Assembly: GCA_002104895.1 (NCBI GenBank)
Contig: MCFG01000369.1
Location: 35,001 to 67,772 of the forward strand
Source of the DNA: Anaeromyces robustus
Lineage: Eukaryota > Neocallimastigomycota > Neocallimastigomycetes > Neocallimastigales > Neocallimastigaceae
Reading direction: 5' to 3'
DNA length: 32,772 bases
Position numbers and translations under genes: made by a program. Of the stretch, positions 10,908 to 24,306 are shown one piece after another. Each line of letters begins with the position of its first letter. Position 1 is the first letter of the stretch. Below the pieces are notes generated by a model. The model saw only the letters and a program-made list of their open reading frames with translations, was not told the origin of the DNA and made no database searches.

Positions 10908-11671
10908 ATGAAAACTAATTAATAAATACTTACAGCGTCCATTTTAGCCCATTCATCACCTAAAATAGTACTAATTTCAGAAGTAGCTAAGGTTGGATTT
11001 TGAGATGAAAGTTCTCTTCTTCTCTTAACAGAGAAAATAAGAAAAGCGTTCATTGGACGTTTAACCTTTGGAGTTGGAGAACCATTATTTGGTGTAGAAT
11101 TATTAGCAGATAATCCATCTTCTTCTCCTTCCATGGTTAAATTACCTTGAAGTGGCTTTTGAAGGTCAGTTGTATGAAGACCAACAAATTGTTGATTATT
11201 CCAACGAGCTTGATTATTACCATTAAGAGTTTTATCTACAGTACGATCAGCATCAACATATTCCATCATATGATTTGAATTTTCAAAGCCTGCTTGAGCA
11301 GCTGGACGTGATGTTTCTGGTTGTAAAGTTTGTAAAGTATGATGTGGTGGAGCTTGAGAAAATTGTGGTTGTTCTCTTTGAGTAGAACGATCAGATAAGG
11401 TTTGAAGTTGTTGTTGTTGTGAATAAACTTGTTCTGGGTGTTGAACAGCTGCATTATCAGTAACCATGAAAGTTGGATCTTGAACACCATAAAGGTCAAA
11501 TGGTTGTGAAGTTATATCAGATAATTTATTTCCTTGTTGAGTTCTTTGAGCTCTTTGTCTATTGGCATGTTGTGGTTGTGAAACTTGTCTTTGGGATTGT
11601 GCTTGTGCTTGTGCTTGTGCTTGGAATTGCACTTGTTGCTGTTGCAACATACGTGGATTATAATGGAACAT
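9681..11671 (-). CDS. Triple HMG-box protein, two exons
   Basis: Exon 1 is 11671-10934 and exon 2 is 10598-9681, joined across a 335-base intron (donor GTAAGT, acceptor CAG) in phase 0; 551 residues. The N-terminus (about 1-200) is Gln-rich and disordered. Box 1 (about 203-270) starts VKRPMNAFLIFSVKRRREL and is split by the intron between GDEWAKMDA and DLKNNFILQAQ. It ends in HPDYVYTRRPNYTRKKRR, the basic tail seen in sequence-specific SOX/MAT-type boxes. Box 2 (about 328-393) starts IKQPPNAYLLFNR and has VGEAWKFLPEEEKNKFYEEA. Box 3 (about 473-540) starts PKHPSSGFLFFLREVRP and has WKELSAEDKAKYIQKSEEDK, closer to HMGB/Nhp6-type boxes. The product is a nuclear DNA-bending or transcription factor. 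Family membership is strong; the exact role is unknown. Start chosen at the first ATG of the open exon. Confidence 0.92.
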
Positions 11672-12400
11672 GTTGTCCCTATTTTTTTATTATTATTAAA
11701 AAAAAATTGAAGAGTAACGAAATTTTTTAAATAAAACTGAAAATATGTATAAAATAATAATAAATTTTATTATTATTTTTCCTTCTATTAAATATTTTAT
11801 TCTTTCTCAAGAAATTAAAACTCTATTTAATTTATAATATATAAAATACAAATATAAAATATAAATCGTACAATTTAATTAGTAAATTTGCAAAATATAA
11901 AAAATAAACAAAATAACTGCATATATAAGTTATCAAATATTATTCATTTTTTCCTAATTATTATTCTATTTTTATTATATTGATACTTTATTATTATTAT
12001 TATTACTTATATTAAGCTGATTATTCATTAATCTTTATTATTTTATTTTTCAGTATTATTATTATTTTATTAAAAATTTATTCTTTATTTGAATGCTTTA
12101 AATAAATGTTTATATATATATATATATATCTATTCACTCTTTTTTTTTTTTTTTTTTTAATTCTTTATTATAGTTTATTATAATTTTACTATAAAAAATG
12201 TTTATTACTTTATATTAAACAATAAATTTTTCAATATAATTTTTTTTTTTTTTATTTTTATTTTTAGTTAATATACATATATTTTTTACTTACAATAATT
12301 ATATTCTTAAATTAAATAATATATATAAATATATTATCAAAATATATATCAAAAAAAATATGAGAAAAAATAAAATTAAAAAGTAAAAAAAAAAAAAAAT
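11672..12400. other. Upstream region of the HMG-box gene
   Basis: Long A+T spacer with ATT runs (about 11990-12005), a TA run (about 12112-12129) and T tracts (12140-12158, 12239-12254). It presumably holds the promoter of the minus-strand HMG-box gene. No specific site is callable. Confidence 0.4.
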
Positions 12401-13900
12401 CACTAAAAAAAGAGATATATTGATGTATTTAAATATATTGTAAAAATAAATAAAAAAAATAAATAGAATTCTAGTTTTTACATGTATTAAATGATAATAT
12501 AATATATTGATTGAGATCTATTAAGTTACATTATATTGTAATATATTATGAAAGTGTAATGTGATAATTTAATTTATAAATGTATGAATAATGTTATATA
12601 AAATACATATATTTAATCCCCTATTTATTAGATTATATTTAATAATATAGTTGATAGTATATAGTATAGAATTTAAAATATATTAAAGTATATTATATAA
12701 ATAAAATTATATAGGATAATATATGATAATATATTGTCCGTCTTTTTTCTTTTTTATTACACTGTAATATATGTTTATAATATATTATTTAAAATATATA
12801 TATTATTAATATTAACAATATATTATAGATTTTATTTATTTATATTAATTAATATAAATAATATATTAGTAATTGTAAAAAAATTTATGTTGTCCATTTA
12901 AAAAGTTTAACTCACATATATAAATTTTTAAAAGGGACAACATAATTTTATTTATTTCAAATATACTATTATAATCATAATTTTATATTAAATAAAGTTT
13001 ATATATATAACTAATTTAATATTATACGAAAATGTATATTTAATATATTATAATTTATTATGATTATAATTTAATATATTGTTTCATAATATATATGAGT
13101 AACAAGGTTCAGTATTAATTCAACTTTATTAAATAAATAATAAATACACTTTTTTAATATATATTCTATATTAATTTTTATAATATATATAAGCACAATA
13201 GTAAATATAATAATAATATAATCATAATATTTTAAATTAAATCTTGATTATTTAAAACCAATATATTCAATAAAATATAGGATTTAAATATTTATATTAA
13301 AATATATTCTAATATATTACCTAATTGATTAATACTATATTGGCTTTTATTCAGACAAAAAAGTTATTATACGAATCATATATTAGAATTACCTGCCTTA
13401 TAATTCAATTAAATAGAATTCTGTTTTTTTTTTTTTGTAATTTATTACATTACAAATACCCTAATATATTCTATTAAATTTTTCAATATATTATTTTATT
13501 TAAATTATTTATAAACAATACTAATAGTTATATATGTTACAACACAAATCTAACTCCATTTATTAATAATATAAAATAATATATTATCATATCATATTAC
13601 AATATATTTCTGTATAATAAATTTACTAATCCCTTTAAACAGAATATATTTTAACATATTTAGGTTTTGCCTTTTAAGTATTTTATACATATATAAGAGT
13701 CTAGATTTATAAATCCAATAATATATGATCATATAAATTGTAATATAAAAGAATTCTATTTTTAATTACATAAATATATGGAATTTACTAATAAATTAAT
13801 GTTACATGAAAATGATATTTTCCTGACATTTAATTATTAATATACCATTAAATATTATTAATATATATTTATATATTATTAATAAAATACATATTAATAC
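12401..13900. other. Gene-free block dense in AATATATT
   Basis: By eye about 20 copies of the self-complementary octamer AATATATT are scattered through 1.5 kb, often 40-100 bases apart (for example near 12430, 12500, 12540, 12730, 12850, 13050, 13290, 13310, 13460, 13580). No open frame of substance and no RNA gene were seen. The significance depends on the background frequency in this A+T-rich genome. Confidence 0.4.
12882..12948. repeat. Short inverted repeat with TTATGTTGTCC ends
   Basis: The left arm AATTTATGTTGTCCATTTAA and the right arm TTAAAAGGGACAACATAATT pair with few mismatches around a ~20-base loop. The arms contain the only G/C-rich words (GTTGTCC/GGACAAC) in the surrounding several hundred bases. 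It could be a small fold-back or MITE remnant. Confidence 0.65.
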
Positions 13901-16900
13901 TAATTAATAATTTTTTTTTTTTTGTTTATTTTTTTAGTTCTGCTTGTTTTTGTTTTTGTTTTTGTTTTTAATTATATAATTATATATATATATTATAATT
14001 AAATATTATATATATTAACATATAATTTTATATACTAATATATTTTCTAAATTAAATAATAGAAATTTGAATAAATTAGCAATTGACTTCTGCAATATAT
14101 AATTTTAAATAAAATTCTCCAAAAAAAAAAAATATAATATAATAAAATATAATAAAATTGTTCAATTATTATATAAAGTAATAAGGTGATAAATAATTTA
14201 CTATATATTATATATATATATATCATTAATATTTTAATTAGTACATTCTTGTTTTTACATTATTTTTTTTTTAGATTGTTTTCTATTCTATTAGAGTTTA
14301 TATATGGTAATTGTATATTTTAGTAGAAGGAAAATTATCATATAAAAGTACCATTGATTCATAGCATATATTATCATTGATACTTATATATTTATAAATA
14401 ATATATAAGAAATAATTAAAAAATTAAAATATTTCTCTATATAATAAATTTAAAATTTTTATTTTATTATTTTGTTTATTAATTATATATTCTATTTAAT
14501 AATATTTAATATTTGAGTTATTAGTATAGTAATTATATTAATTAACCTAAAAGGGAATTTTAATTACCAAACAGCTTGTTATATTTTATAATTATTAATG
14601 TAATATTAAAAAAATATTATATATAATTAATATAATTAAATATAATATATCTTTACTAAATTACTACCAAAGATATAAAAAAAAGTTAAAAAAAAAAAGT
14701 TTAAAAAAAAAAAAAAACATAACAAAAATATATTTTATAAAGCAAAATGAAACTAAATTAAAATTTATATATAAATATTACATAAAACATAAAATAATGA
14801 TACATTTATATTCTATATGGTTAATTAAAAAGTCAAAAGAACTTTATTAAAGAATAAAAAATATAATAATTATATAACTTTATATAAAATTCTTATAATA
14901 TATCATTTATTTCTTTAATTTCTTTATATATGTACATTTTTTATTTACTTTATCTAACTACTTAACTACTTATTTTTTTTTTTCATTTCACTAATTAAAG
15001 AAATTACATATAATAATAATTACTATTAATACTACAAAAAATAAAACATATTTACATATAATTATTCCATCATTTTAATTTATATTCATGGTAGAAAGAA
15101 TCTTTCTTTTTATTCCTAAACAAAATTTAAAGGATAATTAATTAAAAGTAAAATATGTTGTTGTTTTTAGTTAATATATAGATAATATACACACATTATT
15201 AATCACATATATAAAAATTTTTGGTAATTTTATTATTATTATACTATTATAATATAAAATTTTAATATTTTTTAGAATATTTTTTATACACCTAAATATA
15301 TATATTATACTATAAATATAATAATATAGAAAATATTAATATAATATGTATCATAAATTTTAAAAAATATTAATAATTTTATGGTATAAACTATATATTA
15401 TTTTATGTAATAAAAATATATTAATTATATATTATTATATATTAATTATATATTATTATGTATGTCTTACATTGTTATATATAATTAAATTTATATATAA
15501 ATATTTTATTATGATGTTTATTCTTTATATGAAATCTTCTTTATATATATTTTTAAATAATAAATACTAATATATAAAGGATTATACAATATATTATTTA
15601 ATTTTATCCTTTTTTATCTTTGTATAATAAAAATAAAAAAAAAAAAAAAAACAATTAAATTTAAAAAGAATTCTTTCTATAAAATTATATCATAAAAACA
15701 TAAAAAAAAGTTAACAATAATCATAAATAAAAAAAAAAAAAAAAGTTAAAATAATCATAAAGACGTAATTAATAAATTAGAATTAATAACATTCATAAAA
15801 AAAATGAACTTATTAGCTTTCATTTAAAATCAAATAATAAAACCACAAAATATTTTCATTTATTGATTCCAACTTATAAATAATATTATTTAATCAATAC
15901 TATATATTTCATTATGCATTAATATTTTTATTATTAATTTATATATATTATTTATTCTTATTTTAATTATTTTTATTGATAATATTGTTAATAAAGATTA
16001 AAATACACAACATATAAAAGAAGCTAAATCATATATTGTGACTTTTTAAACAATAAAATAATCTTTGTTGTTAAAAGTCATATATAAATAATCTTAATGA
16101 ATGTATAAAAATATAGTTTTCTTTATTTTATATATATACCTATTATATTAAAATTTACTAAAAAAATATATTTATACCTATATTAAATTATAATTTTTAA
16201 AGTTACCAATTTTTAAAGTATAAGTATAGTACATATTAATAATACTTTTATTCTATCACATATAATGCTTTATATTAATATATAACATTTTAAAATTTAA
16301 AATTAAAATTTAAAGATTTATATTGCCATTTATTATTCTATAAAATAGTATTTAGCTAGAATATAATAATATATATAATATAATATAATATTTATTTATT
16401 TATTTTTATATTAAAAAATTTATCCAATTTTATACCTGATTTTTATGGTACTATAATAATATATGAAATAAAATTAAATAAAAATAAAATTAATAATATA
16501 CAATATAATAATATATATAAAATATATATATTATTACAAATATACTGTTAATAAGAAATAAATCCTATAATAAATTTTAAATTAAATAATATATATAAAA
16601 TACAAAAAAAATTAAGTATTTATTTTATTTAAACAACTGTTACAAAAGTATGATAACAGTAATTTTAAATTAAACAATAGAAAGAATTTTCTTTTATAAT
16701 ATATATACTACAAAAAAAAAAGTTAATAAAAAGTATAACGAAATAAAATATTTCAATAAATTATGAAAGTGTTATAACAAAAACAAAATAAAAATGTATC
16801 ATTCATAATAACAATTGTTATAATTATTAACTGTATTTATATTACATTTAATACATTTTTACTATTTCTTATTAGAAAATATTAAAGATAAAGTATAAAT

Positions 16901-17040
16901 ACTAAAATAATAAATAATAAATATAATTTTATTACAGTTTATTCATCATTATTATAATTTTTATTATTAAATTTATAAATTAATTATCAATATATATTAA
17001 ATATTTCAAATATTTTATATTATCAATTCTATATATATAT
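13901..17040. other. A+T-rich spacer, no gene recognised
   Basis: About 3.1 kb with a (TTTTTG)-like run near 13950-13968, TA runs and A tracts (14698-14717, 15637-15651, 15728-15744). Near 16039-16081, TGACTTTTTAAACAA and TTGTTGTTAAAAGTCA form a weak inverted repeat. Nothing looks coding. Confidence 0.5.
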
Positions 17041-17467
17041 GGTTAGGACTTCAATGTATTAGTAGAATGTGACCCATTTCGCCAAATTAAAATACAAAAA
17101 TTTACACTTTTTAAAAAATACGCCATATTAAAAATGTAATTATTTTATTTTAATAAATAAATAATAAATAATAAATAATAAATAATAAATAATAAATAAT
17201 AAATAAATAATAATAAATAATAAATAAATAATAATAAATAATAAATAAATAATACTAAATAATAAATAAATAATAATAAATAATAAATAATAAATAAATA
17301 AATAAATAATAAATAAATAAATAATAATAATAATAAATAAATAAAATAAAAAAATAAATAAAATAAAGTATACATAGTTTTATTTAGCCACAAAAAAAAA
17401 ACGTGACTTGGCGAAATGGGACACCCCCGTATTAGTAATTTCATTATTATTAATGTAATTCCTAACC
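17041..17467. mobile_element. Non-autonomous DNA transposon (MITE), possibly nested
   Basis: Two levels of inverted ends are visible. The inner ends, 17073-17085 and 17408-17420, share CCCATTTCGCCAA in inverted orientation. They extend outward to a TA dinucleotide on each side (17063-17064 and 17430-17431), as in Tc1/mariner-type elements. The outer ends share GGTTAGGA plus a weaker ATTACATTA-like continuation (17041 and 17467). No transposase is present; the middle is a long (AATA/AAT)n tract (about 17152-17365). It could be one element with a long, partly decayed inverted repeat or an inner element inserted in an outer one. The words CGCC and GGGGG are foreign to the local A+T background. 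Confidence 0.72.
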
Positions 17468-19021
17468 TTATCATTAGTTTAGAAAAAAAAGTATTATTAT
17501 TATTAAAACCATTTATTAAATAAAAAATATATGACAAATAAACTACATTATTATTTAATAAATATGTTATTTATTCCAATAATTTTAATTACTTAACTAA
17601 TTATTCTAATAATGTTATACTATATCTATTTTTATTATCTTTGCTTATCATAGAAGTCTTTTAATCTACCTATTTTTAGATATATTTTTTAGTCAGATGC
17701 TTTTTTAAAAAGATTTTGTTCAGATTATCATAGAATTGAATTGTGTATGTATATATATATTAAATAATTATTTATATCAATGTTATAATATATATTATAT
17801 ATTTACTTTAACTTTTTTGAATATCGTTTAATAGTAACAGTTATTCTATTTATTTTATAATAATATTATAAAAATTGAATAAATAAAATATGTTTATTAT
17901 ATTTCATTATATTTTTTTATATTTTATATTGTATGTTATTATTTTATTTATTATTGCTATATTTTTTGTTATAAACAAAATATTTCAAGTAAGTAAATAT
18001 AAAAAAATATAATAAAATATAATAAACATATTTTTATTTATTCAAATAAACAAACAGTACATAAAAAAAATTATCTTTTTTTATTTATTAATAAATAATA
18101 TTAATAAATAGAAAATGATAATTGATATATTAATAGTTAGTAAATATTAATAAATAAATTAATATTTAAATAAAATAATCAGTTAACTATAAAAATTTAA
18201 TGAAATATATTATGAATATATATAATATTTAAACTCAGATATATTTATTTAATAAATTTTTATATATTATTATTACATTCATTAAAAAATAATTCAATTT
18301 GATGAGTCAGTTTTTTTTTATATTTTGTGTAATATGTGAAAAAAAATTATTTCATTAAATAAAATATTTATATATCAAATTTTTGATAATATTTTTAATA
18401 AATAATGATTCTATCAATACTTTTATAAATAATTCATAAATTTTGATATGAATATTGTATAAATAATTGTAAATCATTTAAAAATTTATATATATAAAAT
18501 TAAGTTAAAATAGCTTTTTAATATTAATTAGTAAGTATAGTAAAAAATAAAGTGAAAGTCTAAAAAATAATTAATAATAATTAAAAGAAACAAAAAATAA
18601 TGAAAAAACACTATGTTGTTAATATTTTGTTCATGTTTTACAGATGATTAATATAATATCATAAAATTATATCAAACAAAATATAAATATTAATTATTTA
18701 ATATATTAAAAAAAAAAAATATAATTTTTTTATATAATTCTCACCACGTTTAATCTGAATTCTAAATCTTATTTTATAATATTTTATTTAATTAAATTGT
18801 TTATAATGAAAATATATTATCTCATTATATGATTGATTTATTAAAATTAATAAACCAATCTTAATTGAGTATATATAAAAAGAATAAAATAGAATATGTA
18901 ATTCATATTAATAAATCAAATGAATGTTATATATTGTAATGTATTATAATATACATTTGTATTAAAATATATAATATATTATTAAATATTACTATGATTA
19001 AACATTAATATGATTATATAG

Positions 19022-19067
19022 TAAATTTCTTTATATATATTTAGTAAAATATATATAAAGAAATTTA
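19022..19067. repeat. Perfect hairpin, 21-bp arms, 4-base loop
   Basis: TAAATTTCTTTATATATATT plus T (19022-19042) and its exact complement (19047-19067) flank the loop AGTA. Arms this long and perfect are unlikely to persist unless recent or selected. No gene is nearby. Confidence 0.88.
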
Positions 19068-19802
19068 ATTATTACTTTATCAAAGCAACAGTAATTAATA
19101 TATCTTTTCTTTTTTGGAAAAGGTTAAGTTTATCATAAACTATTTATATCTGTTAAAAAATAAAAAATAGAACATCAGAATTGTATATTTTAACAATAAA
19201 TATAAATAAATGCTATTACTTAATAAATAAATAAAAAATCAATCAATAAATAAATATTAGTATCATAATTATTTTATTACATAAAATAGATTATTAAATT
19301 AATATGTATAATTTTATAAAAAAAATGCACAACGAAAAAAAAATTTTTGAAAAATTTTTTTGAATTATTAAATTTATAAATTAGAATATAATTTATTATG
19401 TTGTTTTATTTTAATTCAAAATATATTTTTATTAATGATATCATATATTATTATTTATAAGAATTTATATAGTAATTTATAAAAAAAGACAAATATTCTT
19501 AAAAAAATAAATTTCCTTATATAGAATTATATAAATTTTTTTGTTAATCAGTAATACAATTTTTGTGTATTATAAATTATGTTTATATTAAACAAATATA
19601 ATTTATATGCTTTTATATATTTTCATTATGCTCTAATATATTATGTTAAATTAAAGATTAAAATGTTAAATTTTTATTAAGAAAATGTAATAAGCCATGC
19701 TTTTTTATTTACATATATGTATATAATAATAAATATATAATATATATACCAATTAATTATTAAATAACAATATATATATTTATATAATTAAATAATGCGG
19801 CT

Positions 19803-19940
<138 letters not shown>

Positions 19941-20283
19941 AATAAGTATTGTAGAAAATTATTTCAAAAAATAAAAACATAAAAAAAAAGTTTTTTATTT
20001 CTATTTTATATAATAATTCCTGTCTTGATTATTTTTATATATAATACTTTTATTAAATAAATTTATATTTTTCTTTTTATTTTTTTAGTTATAAGTTTTA
20101 TTATTTTAAATTTTTAGTGATTATAGGTTAAAAATTTTACTTATGTGAAAGATTAATAATTTTTTTATTATAAAGAATAATTATTATTAAGTAAAAAACA
20201 AGTCTATAAAAAATCTCTACAAAATATTATATTTAAATAATAATATAATACATTATAATATTCATATAGAAATCTTAATTATT

Positions 20284-20390
<107 letters not shown>

Positions 20391-21149
20391 TTAAATAAAT
20401 ATTTATTAATAAATAAATATATATATAAATAATGATGGTTATATCAATAAAATATAATATTTTATTTTTCACCTTTTTCAATACTAAATGATATAATTAG
20501 GATATTATTGAAATAACATATATCGTTTTATAACAAGAATAATGATAGATTCACATACAATTTTCAGTTATAAATAAAAAAAAAAGAACAGAATCTTCAT
20601 CTGTCATTACTTTTATTGAATAAAATTAAGTATAACTATTTTTTTTTTGTTTTATTATAATATATTATATTTTATATTCTTAAATATTATTTTATATTTG
20701 CTTTATATAATATTTTATTTTATATTATATTTTATAATAATTTTATATTATTAAAGTTTCTATAATAATTATATTAATAATTTATTTTAAATTTTTAATA
20801 TTATTATTATTGTACTTTTATATAATTAATAGCTAATAATATATCATTATTAACTATTAATTATTTTTTATTATATATAAATTATATATTATATATATTA
20901 AATATATTTCTCTTTATATATATTGATTAAAGTTTTTATTTGAATCACTTCATCGTTATATTTTATTAATAAATTTTTTATTAATAATTATTAAATATTT
21001 CATAGTGACATAAATTGTTAATATATGATATATAAAATAACAATTATATTATTAGTTATTGAATTATAAATGAAAATTATAATATAAATAATTACATAAT
21101 TAAGCTACTATATATAATAGTTTAAAAAAAAAAAAACATTAATTTAATA

Positions 21150-21390
21150 TTATTATATTTAGTATGAACATTTTAATAAAAAAAAATTAAAGAAATATTA
21201 TTATATTTAGTATGAACATTTTAATAAAAAAAAATTAAAGAAATATTATTATATTTAGTATGAACATTTTAATAAAAAAAAATTAAAGAAATATTATTAT
21301 ATTTAGTATGAACATTTTAATAAAAAAAAATTAAAGAAATATTATTATATTTAGTATGAACATTTTAATAAAAAAAAATTAAAGAAATAA
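21150..21390. repeat. Perfect 48-bp minisatellite, five copies
   Basis: The word AGTATGAACATTTTAATA begins at 21161, 21209, 21257, 21305 and 21353, exactly 48 bases apart each time. The units look identical, including an A tract and AATTAAAGAAAT, which points to very recent expansion or homogenisation. It is non-coding: the period is a multiple of three, but the frames I read contain stops. Confidence 0.96.
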
Positions 21391-22122
21391 TTAAAAAATC
21401 AAATAAAGAGTTTATCTTTATTATTAATTCTTTTATTATTATTTTGTTAGTGCAAAAAAAAGAAAAAGAAAATAATAAAAATATTAATTTTAAAAGATTA
21501 TAGTCGAATAATCTAATTGTATATATAAATTAATTATAACAACAATAATTATAAAAAAAACATTAGAAATAAAATGTGCTAATTATTTATTAGTATATCT
21601 AAATATATATTTGATTTTAATTGTATATTTAATAGGTAAATTATACTCTGTTATTAGTTTTTTTATTTGTTAGTTTGTTAGTAGTAATTATATTTTTATT
21701 TAGTCATAGTAATTTATATAATTTTGAATAGAAATAAATATAATCCTATAATATAATAATATATTTTCAATAGGATTAGAATTGTGGTGGTGAAGTGGGA
21801 ATTTTTAATTAACCATAAAATATTTAAAGAATGTTATTATAAATAAAATGTATATATAATGTATTTATATATATTTAATTATATATTTATAATATATATT
21901 ATAAATATTGAATTTTATGAGAGTTTTTTTTTTATTCTATTATATATATTAAATATATATTATAAATATTTAAATGAAGTAATAGTAATAATGATTATAA
22001 TAATAATTATAACAATAATATAATAATATATAAAAATTTATTTAATTTAATCTCTCTCTCTCTTTTTTTTTTTTTATTAATACTAATTTTTATACTATAA
22101 ACTAATCTTACTATTCAAAAGA

Positions 22123-22170
<48 letters not shown>

Positions 22171-22700
22171 TTTACTTTTTTTTATAATAATTATTTTTTA
22201 TTAATATTATCATCAATATTATATGTCATAATTAGTATTTCATTTTCATTATTTCAAAAATTTCATTCATAATAATCTTCATTAACTGCATTCTATATAA
22301 TAATTTTCAAAAAAAAAAAAAAAAGACCCTAAAACTAATTATATAGAGGGTTATCAATTAATTCATTTAAAAATATAATTTAATAAAATTATATATATAT
22401 AGTTTTAAATATTGTTTTTATAAAATATATTTTAATTTACTAATTAAAAACATATATATTTAATAATTTTTTTCATATAAAAAAATATTTTATTTAAAAG
22501 AATTTTATATTAATATATGTTACACTATTATTTATTGTTACAATATGAAATTTTTTTTATATTAATCAAGGTTAAATTCTTTGAATTTAATAATAAGATA
22601 AATTTAAATTTTATTTGATATTTATTGTATTAAGTATTTGAAACAAGTTATAATAAAAAAAAAATGAAATGATGATGAATTTCACGTAACCCATAGTTAC
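21391..22700. other. A+T-rich spacer, no gene recognised
   Basis: It contains an AATCCTAT/ATAGGATT inverted pair (about 21743-21778) next to a small G-rich patch (GTGGTGGTGAAGTGGG, about 21784-21800). It also has a short CT run (about 22050-22062) and an (AAT)n tract (22124-22166). No coding region was seen. Confidence 0.5.
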
Positions 22701-22830
22701 TTTTATAAAAACGTTCAAATTATTTATTTATATAAATCAAATAACAAAATTTAATATATACTTTTTATATAAAAACGTTCAAATTATTTATTTGTGTAAA
22801 TCAAATAACAAAATTTAATATATATATTAT
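22701..22830. repeat. 65-bp tandem duplication
   Basis: A segment beginning AAAACGTTCAAATTATTTAT occurs at 22707 and again at 22772, with the shared continuation AAATCAAATAACAAAATTTA. The copies differ at only a few positions (TATATAAA versus GTGTAAA). Confidence 0.9.
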
Positions 22831-23304
22831 TTTATACATTTTTTTTATTAAAAAAATTGAAATTAAATGAGCATTATTAAGTTTTTATATTTAATATATT
22901 AAATAGTATAAATAAGAAATATATAAACATAGAGTCAACTATTATAATCATTTTCTTTAATTATTGTATATTTATATTACTTTTTTTTTTCTTTTTTCTT
23001 TTTTCTTTTTTTTTTTTTTATTGAATATATTAATGGAGTATAGGGAATATGATCATCTAATCCTCCTTGTTTTATATCTGCACCATGAACTATTAAATAT
23101 TTCATAATTCATAAATTACCTTTTTTCTATTATAGTAATCAATGATGCAGTATCATAATAATTATCTTTTCTATTAATTAAATATTGAATAAGTGGAAAA
23201 CTTCTTTTTTCTATAACATATATTAATGAGTTCCAACCTATTTCTATTTCCACTCCTCGATCATAGTAAGGATTAATAAAGACATCTACAAATAGGGTAT
23301 TATT

Positions 23305-23332
23305 CCAGTAATCTAATAAACTAGATTACTGG
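23305..23332. repeat. 11-bp-arm palindrome inside the ankyrin pseudogene
   Basis: CCAGTAATCTA (23305-23315) and TAGATTACTGG (23322-23332) are perfect inverted copies around ATAAAC. It sits right after the DHGENP part of an ankyrin repeat and interrupts the readable frame, consistent with a templated insertion. Confidence 0.85.
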
Positions 23333-24187
23333 ATTTTCTCCATGATCTAAGAGATATTTTATTAATTCATCTTGTGAATGTGGTTCTCGTTAATAAAAAT
23401 AAATACGAGATAACAATAATTGATTATAATAAAGAATACTGATATTTATTTCTCTTTGTTTAATAAAATATATCATACAATGAATACTATTATAATCAAT
23501 AATTTGTAATTTGATGGAAAAGTTTCATATTGCCGTCTTCTTCTTTTTTATTATTATTATTATTATTATTTAAGCAAATCTTTTTCATTTTCAAATAATA
23601 ATTTTAATATTCTAATATCATATTTAAAAAGTGTATTTTTAATAATATCATTTATTCTTTCATCTTTTTTAATATTAAAATAATGTTTTGTTATAATTAT
23701 CATAATTAAATCAATAAGTTGATATTGAATTATATTCTATATTATTTTATCATTTATGGATGATATTTTCATTCCACATTCTATTAAATAAATTACCCTT
23801 TCCTGGATTTTTAATTCAATGGTGTCTATTAGTAGATTATATTTTTTGAATTTATTATCGTTTATCACATTATTATCATCTATTTTATTTTATTATTTTT
23901 CATTATTATTTATATTTTGAATATCAATTTTTTTTTGATTTATAAAGTAATTAATAAAACTATTGTCAATGTAATTACTTTTATTAATAATATAAGTTAA
24001 TAAATAACAATTATCATAATACATTTTTTTAATATTAATATATATAGGAAATAACATTTTAAGTAAGCCCAATCTATTTTTGGTATTATTATTTTTGTTA
24101 TTCTATTTGTAAAATTATTAATATTTTCTTTAGCAAAAATATCCAAAAATAGATACATCACAATCAAGAGCATAATATAATATTGAA

Positions 24188-24306
24188 TTTTTTTCCTCTT
24201 CATTTTCATTTTCCTCTTCATTTTCATTTTCATTTTCATTTTCATTTTCATTTTCATTTTCATTTTCATTTTCATTTTCATTTTCATTTTCATTTTCATT
24301 TTCATT
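24188..24306 (-). repeat. Hexanucleotide (AATGAA)n tract within the ankyrin pseudogene
   Basis: On the minus strand about 18 AATGAA units with two GAAGAGGAA variants give an Asn-Glu-rich run (NENENE...EEENENEEEK). This leads directly into the ankyrin-like NSILYYALD, so it was an in-frame acidic linker of the former protein. The alternative Met-Lys reading is a shadow frame. Confidence 0.85.

Noticed and set aside
11473-11730. Plus-strand frame opposite the HMG-box gene
   Set aside because: Antisense shadow of the Gln-rich first exon; the same holds for the plus-strand frames around 9869-10108.
17145-17537. Minus-strand frame over the MITE
   Set aside because: Consists of the right transposon end followed by the translated (AATA)n tract; no transposase motif.
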